From Telmatactis stephensoni (lineage: Eukaryota; Cnidaria; Anthozoa; Actiniaria; Isophelliidae), in contig JALIZF010001766.1 in NCBI GenBank assembly GCA_029948255.1, positions 630,001-694,000 on the forward strand: DNA of 64,000 bases, written 5' to 3'. The notes below the pieces were generated by a model. That model did not search any database and was not told the origin of the DNA. It worked only from the letters and a program-made list of their open reading frames with translations. Positions 55,834 to 64,000 of the stretch are shown piece after piece. Position 1 is the stretch's first letter; each line of letters begins with the position of its first letter. Made by a program: the position numbers and the translations under genes.

Positions 55834-58800
55834 GTAAGTATAGTAACAAAATTTGTTTTAGCGTTTGTAATTCCAGTTGCGTCTTAGTGACACCATAATA
55901 TCTTAATTTAAAGTGTCGACAAACTATCTGGAGCCACTTGAACAATCAAGAGATGACAATTAATTAAGTCGTCAGTTCAATTACACTGCACCTAAAAACG
56001 AGAATTTATATTTTAACATTTTAATTGATAAATTTTGCATGTATTTTGTATGTCATTTAGGAATAATATTATTGTGCAAGAGCATCGATCAAGCTGGTTT
56101 TTTTTGGCTTTCTAATTTTTTGCACAATTGGTCTCTTTTCATAGGTCTGTGTAATGCTTTAGCAACAGTTTGGGCTGCAAAATATTCTCCATGCTACAGT
56201 GTATATCAGTTTTTCTGATACATCAGCTTCATGTGAATGTTATTCGTCATATATGTAATTCCTCTAAACCAGAAGATATTTGTTTAATCACTAAACAATT
56301 TATCTCCTTTGTGTAAAATTGGCTCATCTTTGCATTTTTCCAGAAGCAATATCATTGTAAAAGTAAGTTATGATGCATTAAGGAGGCAGAATCATGTACA
56401 GTAGTGGAACTACTGAAGCTTAATTGTGCTGGAATATACCTAAAACCCCCAAAAACAAAAAAAATGGTCAATGGACTCGCTCAATCAACTTAAATCAGTC
56501 TTTTACTTTTAGAAAAAAATCCGTAGCCATATTAATAAAGTTGCAGGTCTGAACATTAATTCCTAAACTTTCAGATTTCCAAGGTCAGCGGGATATCCCT
56601 GATGGTAATTGCACGCCTACTTTGATTAAGAACAAAGAATGTGCTGCTACTGCTGAACATGATCCTATTTCCAATTTGGGAGAAGATGACCACGACTATG
56701 AGCCCAATAAACTGGGTAACTCAACCAATGAGGTTTCTGATCAAGATTATCGTGCAAGTGATTTTATGCCCACTTCTATTGAGAACAAAGACGAATTTGA
56801 TGCTGCATTTGAAAAAGACCCAAAAGACTCTGAACTCAAAAACGTGCAAACACTACCCAGCGAAACTTCTCGTCATACAGATGAAGGTGAAGATCATTGT
56901 CTATGTAAGCCTACTGGTGATGGTGATGCTTTGCTAAACTCCGAAAAAGACTCGACTAAACCCTCAGAACAGAACATCTTGGCAGCCAACACAGCTTCTG
57001 ATCCTTCAGATTTCCAAAATCAAGAACATCATGGTAATCTTTGTATGTCTGTTTCACTTGAGAACAAAGACGAATTTGATGCTCTTTGTAAGTGTGATCG
57101 ATTTTCCAACTCTGGAAAAGACCCAAAAGACTCTGACTTTAAACATATGATAACACTATCCAGCGAAACCTCTGATGGTTCAAAGGTAGATAAAGAACAT
57201 TGTGCTAGTCTATGGGAACCTACCGTTGATACCTTTTTAAACTCTGGAAAAGACCCGGAGAACTTTGAACTAAAAAATGTGATTACCACAGCCAGCGAAA
57301 CTTCTCATGATTCAGATAAAGACGAAGATCATTTTACTAGTGTATGTAAGCCTACTGTTGATTGTGATGGATTGTTACACTCTGAAGACTCCGAACAGAA
57401 CATTGCGGCAGCCAACGTAACTTCTGATCCTTTACATTTCCAAGATCAAGAAAATCGTATTTATAAGTCTTCACTTAAGAAAAAGGAAGACTCTGATTTT
57501 GTTGATGAAAGTGATAGTTCCTTAAGCTCAGAACAAGACTCTAGTGGATCTGAACTTAGGAACAATGCCACCCCTTTTGACGATACCTCTGATCCTCCAG
57601 GTCAAGAACATCGTGCTGAGTGGCCCATTTCCGAAAATTTGTCCTCGCCTGAAAATGGTGTGGCGCCTAATACAACATCTTCCGGTGTTTCAGAAAATAC
57701 TTCCAGCTCAATTGGTGATGAACCTCTTCAATATGGAGCTGTAACATTAAACGACAAAGATGGTGAGTATTCTACGGAATTTCCAAATTACAAGGATCAA
57801 GATAATAATAGAAGTATTTCAGTCACAGGGGAAAAACCCGATATTCCATCTGATGAATCTATCTTTGCTACTGATTCTCTTCATGAACCCGCGAAAATGG
57901 ACCTCCAGAACTTCAAAAATGATGTCATTGACAGATCACAAGATGATTTAGACCAATCAAATTACTTAAAAGATGTTCAGAAAGAACCCGTAAATTACCC
58001 AGATGCTGGGGAATCTAAATTTATCAACAGTGCAACTCCATTTGACGATACCTCTGAATTTCAAGATCATCAAGTTCAAGAATATCGTGTTGATTGGCCA
58101 ATTTCCGAAACTCTGTCATCACCTGAAAATGGTGTGGTACCTAACACAGACTCTTCCGATGTTTCAGATTTCCAAAATCAAGATATCCAAAAAAGCCAAA
58201 ATACCAATGTTTCAATTGTTGACGAACCCCTTCATTCTGGAGCTGTTGCATTAAACGTCAAAGATGGTGAGCATTCTACGGACTTTTCAGATTACAAGGA
58301 TCAAGATAGTCATACAAGCGGAAATACTGACATTTTTCTTGAGAGAAACCGAAGGAGTCGTCGTCTTCACCCTAAGCCTGAATGCTCTGTTCCCTGTGGT
58401 GATAAAGTAAGACTAGAAGTTGGAAGTGGAAATACATCTGAAGATCCTCCTAAGAGAAAGCGAGGGAGACCTAGTCTTCACCCTAAGCCTCAATGCTCTG
58501 TTCCCAGTGGTGATAAAGTAAGACTAGAAGATGGAAGTGGAAATACATCTGAAGATCCTCCTAAGAGAAAGCGAGGGAGACCTCGTCTTCACCCTAAGCC
58601 TGAATGCTCTGTTCCCTGTGGTGATAAAGTAAAACTAGAAGATGTACGAACATCGTCATCATATTCTTGCACGAAGAAGGAAACACACCAACAGAATTTA
58701 GCTAACCAACCAAATAGAGACCTTTCTGAAAAACCACTTCATAAACGGAAACCAGGCACGAGGAAGGCATGGACATCACGTCCTTATGTTAAATTTGTGA

Positions 58801-61800
58801 ATGAAGCTGATATTAAAGTCTCCAAGAAAACAAGTCAGAAAGGTCAAACAACAGTATACAATACAAATGATCAGGCCTTGGCCAGCTTTTCAAATAGAAA
58901 TAGTTCCGACGAACAGCACCGTAAGAAAAAACGAGATAGATCTCCTCCTCTTCATCCTAAAGCTGAGCGCTCTACTCAGTTTGAGAATTCTAGCCGAGAT
59001 GTTCCTGTCAGTGTGGTGCCCTTAAAAACTAATATACCTAAGGCTAGAAAGTCTATGGGAGGGCATTCAAGGCTTAATTATAATGTATGCTGCAAAGAGG
59101 ATGAATCGAGTCTTAAAAGAAACAAAGCATATCAAGACGCAATGGCTGACTACCATTGCAAGATTCTGAAAGTTTTGATTAAACCATCACCAGTCAGAAT
59201 AGAAATACAACCCGATGACCATCCAAATCTGTCAACTTTGGCTGCAATCACGCCCAAGGAAGGAGAGGATTCCGATTCTACAAAAGGATTGACAAAAGCC
59301 AGTGACAACGGAGAGCAAAGGAAAAAGCAAGACGATGTAATATTTGCAACAGGAATAGTAATACAAGAAGAAGAGCATCCAAATCCGTCAACTTTGACCG
59401 CAATCACGCCCAAGGAAGGAGAGGATTCCGATTCTACAAAAGGATTGACAAAGGCCAGTGACAACGGAGAGCGAAGGAAAAAGCAAGACGATATAAACTT
59501 TGCAACAGGAATAGTACTACAAGAAGAAGAGCACCCAAATCTGCCAACTTTGGCCGCAATCACGCCCAAGGAAGGGGAGGATTCTGATTCTACAAAAGGA
59601 TTGACAAAGGTCAGTGACTACGGAGAGCGAAGGAAAAAGCAAGACGATATAAACTTTGTAACAGGAATAGTAATACAAGAAGCAAGGCATCCATACCCGT
59701 CAACTTTGGCCGCAATCACGCCCAAGGAAGGAGAGAATTCCGATTCTACAAAAGGATTGACAAAGGCCAGTGACAACGGAGAGCAAAGGAAAAAGCAAGA
59801 CGATGTAATATTTGCAACAGGAATAGTACTACAAGAAGAAGAGCATCCAAATCCGTCAACTTTGGCCGCAATCACGCCCAAGGAAGGAGAGGATTCCGAT
59901 TCTACAAAAGGATTGACAATAGCCAGTGACAACGGAGAGCGAAGGAAAAAGCAAGACGATATAAACTTTGCAACAGCAATAGTAATACAAGAAGAAGAGC
60001 ACCCAAATCTGCCAACTTTGGCCGCAATCACGCCCAAGGAAGGAGAGGATTCTGATTCCACAAAAGGATTGACAAAGGCCAGTGACAACAGAGAGCGAAG
60101 GAAAAAGCAAGACGATATAAACTTTGCAACAGGAATAGTAATACAAGAAGAAGAGCACACAAATCTGCCAACTTTGACCGCAATCACGCCCAAGGAAGGA
60201 GAGGATTCCGATTCTACAAAAGGATTGACCAAGGCCAGTGACAACAGAGAGCAAAGGAAAAAGCAAGACGATGTAATATTTGCAACAGGAATACAAGAAG
60301 AAGAGCATCCAAATCCGTCAACTTTGGCCGCAATCACGCCCAAGGAAGGGGAGGATTCCGATTCTACAAAAGGATTGACAAAGGCCAGTGACAACGGAGA
60401 GCAAAGGAAAAAGCAAGACGAGGTTATATTTGCAACAGGAATAGTACTACAAGAAGAAGAGCATTCAAATCCGTCAACTTTGGCGGCAATCACGGCCGAG
60501 GAAGGGGAGGATTCCGATTCTACAAAAGGATTGACAAAGGCCAGTGACAACGGAGAGCAAAGGAAAAAGCAAGACGATGTTATATTTGCAACAGGAATAG
60601 TACTACAAGAAGAAGAGCATCCAAATCCGTCAACGTTGGTTGCAATCACGCCCAAGGAAGAAGGCTCCGATTCTACAAAAGGATTGACGAAGGCCAGTGA
60701 TAACGTTTACAAACATAAAAAAGAAGCTACCCATTTCGTTTTAGATTTGCATTCAGTTACTGAAGAGCAGAAAGAAGAGCCAAGTGAAAGGAGAAATGGA
60801 TTGGATTGTGGTGATAAGGTAAGACTAGCAGTTGGAAGTGGAAATACATCTGAAGATCCTCCTAAGAGAAAGCGAGGGAGACCTAGTCTTCACCCTAAGC
60901 CTGAATGCTCTGTTCCCTGTGGTGATAAAGTAAGACTAGAAGATGGAAGTGGAAATACATCTGAAGATCCTCCTAAGAGAAAGCGAGGGAGACCTCGTCT
61001 TCACCCTAAGCCTGAATGCTCTGTTCCTTGTGGTGATAAAGTAAGACTAGAAGATGTACGAACATCGTCATCATATTCTTGCACGAAGAAGGAAACACAC
61101 CAACAGAATTTAGCTAACCAACCAAATAGAAGCATCTCTGAAAAACCACTTCACAAACGGAAACGAGGCAAGAGGAAGGCATGGACATCACGTCCTTATG
61201 TTAAATTTGTGAATGAAGCTGATATTAAAGTCTCCAAGAAAACAAGTCAGAAAGGTCAAACAACAGTATACAATACAAATCATCAGGTCTTGGCTAGTGA
61301 TAAAGTAAGAAGTGGAAATACATCTGAAGATCCTCCTAAGAGAAAGCGAGGGAGACCTCGTCTTCACCCTAAGCCTGAATGTTCTGTTCCTTGTGGTGAT
61401 AAAGTAAGACTAGAAGATGTACGAACATCGTCATCATATTCTTGCACGAAGAAGGAAACACACCAACAGAATTTAGCTAACCAACCAAATAGAGACCTTT
61501 CTGAAAAACCACTTCACAAACGGAAACGAGGCAAGAGGAAGGCATGGACATCACGTCCTTATGTTAAATTTGTGAATGAAGCTGATATTAAAGTCTCCAA
61601 GAAAACAAGTCAGAAAGGTCAAACAACAGTAATCAATACAAATGATCAAGTCTTGGCCAGCTTTTCAAATAGAAATAGTTCCGACGAACAGCACCGTAAG
61701 AAAAAACGAGATAGATCTCCTCCTCTTCATCCTAAAGCTGAGCGCTCTACTCAGTTTGAGAATTCTAGCCGAGATGTTCCTGTCAGTGTGGTGCCCTTAA

Positions 61801-64000
61801 AAAAGAATATACCTAAGGCTAGAAAGTCTATGGGAGGGCATTCAAGGCTTAATTATAATGTATGCTGCAAAGAGAATGAATCGAATTTTAAAAGAAACAA
61901 AGCATATAAAGACGCAATGGCTGACTACCATTCCCAGATTCTGAAAGTTTTGATTACGCCATCACCAGTCAGAATAGAAATACAACCCGACGACCATCCA
62001 AATCTGTCAACTTTGGCTGCAATCACGCCCAAAGAAGAAGAAAGTTCCCATACTAGAAAAGGATTGACAAAAGCTAGTGACAACGGAGAGCGAAGGAAAA
62101 AGCAAGACGATATCAACTTTGCAACAGGAATAGTAATACAAGAAGAGTATCCAAATCTGCCAACTTTGGCCGCAATCACGCCCAAGGAAGGAGAGGATTC
62201 CGATTCTTCAAAAGGATTGACAAAAGTCAGTGACAACGGAGAGCAAAGGAAAAAGCAAGACGATATAAAATTTGTTACAGGAATAGTACTACAAGAAGCA
62301 AAGCATCCAAATCCATCAACTTTGGCCGCAATCACATCCAAGGAAGGGGAGGATTCCGATTCTACAAAAGGATTGACAAAGGCCAGTGACAACGGAGAGC
62401 GAAGGAAAAAGCAAGACGATATAAACTTTGCAACAGGAATAGTACTACAAGAAGAAGAGCATCCAAATCCGTCAATTTTGGCCGCAATCACGCCCAAGGA
62501 AGGAGAGGATTCCGATTCTACAAAAGGATTGACAAAGGGCAGTGACAACGGAGAGCGAAGGAAAAAGCAAGACGATATAAACTTTGCAACAGGAATAGTA
62601 CTACAAGAAGAAGAGCATCCAAATCCGTCAACTTTGGCCGCAATCACGCCCAAGGAAGGAGATGATTCCGATTCTACAAAAGGATTGACAAAGGCCAGTG
62701 ACAACGGAGAGCGAAGGAAAAAGCAAGACGATATAAACTTTGCAACAGGAATAGTACTACAAGAAGAAGAGCATCCAAATCCGTCAACTTTGGCCTCAAT
62801 CACGCCCAAGGAAGGAGAGGATTCCGATTCTACAAAAGGATTGACAAAGGTCAGTGAATATGGAGAGCAAAGGAAAAAGGAAGACGATATAAAATTTGCA
62901 ACAGGAATAGTACTACAAGAAGAAGAGCATCCAAATCCGTCAACTTTGGCCTCAATCACACCCAAGGAAGGAGAGGATTCCGATTCTACAAAAGGATTGA
63001 CAAAGGCCAGTGACAACGGAGAGCGAAGGAAAAAGCAGGACGATATAAACTTTGCAACAGGAATAGTACTACAAGAAGAAGAGCATCCAAATCCGTCAAC
63101 TTTGGCCGCAATCACGCCCAAGGAAGGAGATGATTCCGATTCTACAAAAGGATTGACAAAGGCCAGTGACAACGGAGAGCGAAGGAAAAAGCAAGACGAT
63201 ATAAACTTTGCAACAGGAATAGTACTACAAGAAGAAGGGCATCCAAATCCGTCAACTTTGGCCGCAATCACGCCCAAGGAAGGAGAGGATTCCGATTCTA
63301 CAAAAGGATTGACAAAGGTCAGTGAATATGGAGAGCAAAGGAAAAAGCAAGACGATATAAAATTTGCAACAGGAATAGTAATACAAGAAGAAGAGCATCC
63401 AAATCCGTCAACTTTGGCCTCAATCACACCCAAGGAAGGAGAGGATTCCGATTCTACAAAAGGATTGACAAAGGCCAGTGACAACGGAGAGCAAAGGAAA
63501 AAGCAAGACGAGGTTATATTTGCAACAGGAATAGTAATACAAGAAGAAGAGCATTCAAATCCGTCAACTTTGGCGGCAATCACGCCCGGGGAAGGGGAGG
63601 ATTCCGATTCTACAAAAGGATTGACAAAGGTCAGTGACTATGGAGAGCGAAGGAAAAAGCAAGACGATATCAACTTTGCAACAGGAATAGTAATACAAGA
63701 AGCAAATCATCCATATCCATCAACTTTGGCCGTAATCACGCCCAAGGAAGGAGAGGATCCTGATTCTACAAAAGGATTGACAAAGGCCAGTGACAACGGA
63801 GAGCAAAGGAAAAAGCAAGACGATGTAATATTTGCAACAGGAATAGTAATACAAGAAGAAGAGCATCCAAATCCGTCAACTTTGGCCGCAATCACGCCCA
63901 AGGAAGGAGAGGATTCCGATTCTTCAAAAGGATTGACAAAAGTCAGTGACAACGGAGAGCAAAGGAAAAAGCAAGACGATATAAAATTTGTTACAGGAAT
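55761..64000 (+). CDS. gene 2: large AT-hook repeat protein, runs off the window
   Basis: Two exons (55761-55833, 56575 to beyond 64000) join in phase 1 as QTN-D-FQGQRD. The open frame reaches at least 2,500 residues without a stop. Order: acidic Ser/Asp-rich region (to about residue 610) with an internal about 150-residue duplication; two AT-hooks; a KAYQDAMADYHCKILKVLI segment; about nine 52-residue repeats; then a second, partly duplicated round of AT-hooks, the KAYKDAMADYHSQILKVLI segment and at least twelve more repeats. AT-hooks bind the minor groove of AT-rich DNA, so a nuclear, chromatin-associated role is likely; this is inference. No family match recognised. A relative of gene 1, which ends in zinc fingers, so fingers may follow beyond the window. 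Confidence 0.7.
56575..64000 (+). CDS. gene 2, giant second exon (partial)
   Basis: Acceptor CCTAAACTTTCAG. One frame is open for 7,426 bp to the window edge. Canonical KRKRGRP AT-hook cores lie at 58452-58472, 58563-58583, 60864-60884, 60975-60995 and 61338-61358, each followed by (S/R)LHPKP; a degenerate RRSRRLHPKP copy precedes them near 58347. The KAY..ILKVLI segment is at 59121-59180 and 61896-61955. All repeat-unit length changes are multiples of three, which supports selection for coding. Confidence 0.8.
59220..60690 (+). repeat. coding 156-bp repeat array 1 (52 residues)
   Basis: About nine units. Spacing between CAAAAGGATTGAC marks is exactly 156 bp in the early copies. Consensus pieces are HPNPSTLAAITPKEGEDSDS, TKGLTKASDNGERRKKQDD and INFATGIVLQEEE. 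One unit lacks two codons near 60288. Confidence 0.95.
60800..61960 (+). repeat. segmental duplication inside gene 2
   Basis: The stretch from GSGNTSEDPPKRKRGRP through SSSYSCTKKETHQQNLAN, RKAWTSRPYVKFVNEADI and HPKAERSTQFENSSRDVP to the KAYKDAM segment repeats 58430-59180 almost base for base. A further partial copy (about 61291-61640) is inserted within it. Confidence 0.92.
61995..64000 (+). repeat. coding 156-bp repeat array 2 (52 residues), open at window edge
   Basis: At least twelve full units and a partial, many over 95% identical to each other and to array 1. This indicates very recent expansion or homogenisation. Confidence 0.95.

Noticed and set aside
56641..58254. Short plus-strand ORFs such as MLLLLNMILFPIWEK
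   Set aside because: Out-of-frame shadows of the gene 2 giant exon.
59150..63952. Antisense ORFs in the 156-bp repeat array (VNPFVESESSPSLGVIAAKV type)
   Set aside because: Mirror of the sense coding repeat of gene 2, which has splice support and a continuing frame.

Overview
This is a eukaryotic, metazoan window: spliced genes with GT-AG introns, low GC content, and most of the DNA made of transposable elements and satellites. The NXPE-like gene and the mix of Ngaro-type, Penelope-like, L2/CR1-like, tRNA-SINE and foldback elements fit an anthozoan cnidarian, most likely a stony coral. That assignment is inference; no species-specific marker was seen.

Layout. 0-2.4 kb: a (AGA)n tract, a small foldback element with a GGATCA minisatellite core, and the 3' end of a decayed R2-like (PD-(D/E)XK endonuclease) LINE. 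2.5-13.4 kb: one Ngaro-like tyrosine-recombinase retrotransposon with A1...B1-A2-B2 split direct repeats, carrying an SGNH hydrolase, gag, RT/RNase H and recombinase. A full-length 4.6-kb LINE with two intact ORFs is nested inside it, exactly in the loop of a palindromic minisatellite unit. 13.4-20.7 kb: stacked elements, namely two TTAA-flanked non-autonomous elements, a Penelope-like GIY-YIG remnant split by one of them, and a tRNA-derived SINE whose tail is split by a 1.3-kb foldback element. 21.1-25.3 kb (minus strand): the 5' part of an NXPE-like gene (three exons, all phase-1 introns) with element remnants in its introns. 25.3-27.3 kb: more foldback elements. 27.5-29.6 kb and 36.8-41.1 kb: two huge arrays of one 9/10-bp minisatellite in opposite orientation with the same head sequence. 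Between them lie a 5'-truncated LINE tail, a 4.6-kb CACTA-like element carrying a 153-bp satellite, and a DDE-transposase-derived ORF.

41.2-64 kb holds two plus-strand genes that appear to be tandem relatives. Gene 1 (last exon 45906-47809) encodes an acidic protein with three C2H2 zinc fingers. Gene 2 (exon 1 at 55761-55833, exon 2 from 56575) has one uninterrupted exon of more than 7.4 kb that leaves the window still open. It encodes AT-hooks and about 20 copies of a 52-residue repeat. Both share a KAY...KILKVLI segment. Between them are MITEs, a second SINE copy and a 1.74-kb near-perfect palindrome with about 817-bp arms and TTAA target duplications.

The most noteworthy items are the LINE/hairpin insertion, the Ngaro split-repeat element with SGNH hydrolase, the long AT-hook repeat gene with its zinc-finger relative, the paired inverted minisatellites that encode the same peptide in all three frames, and the very long palindrome.
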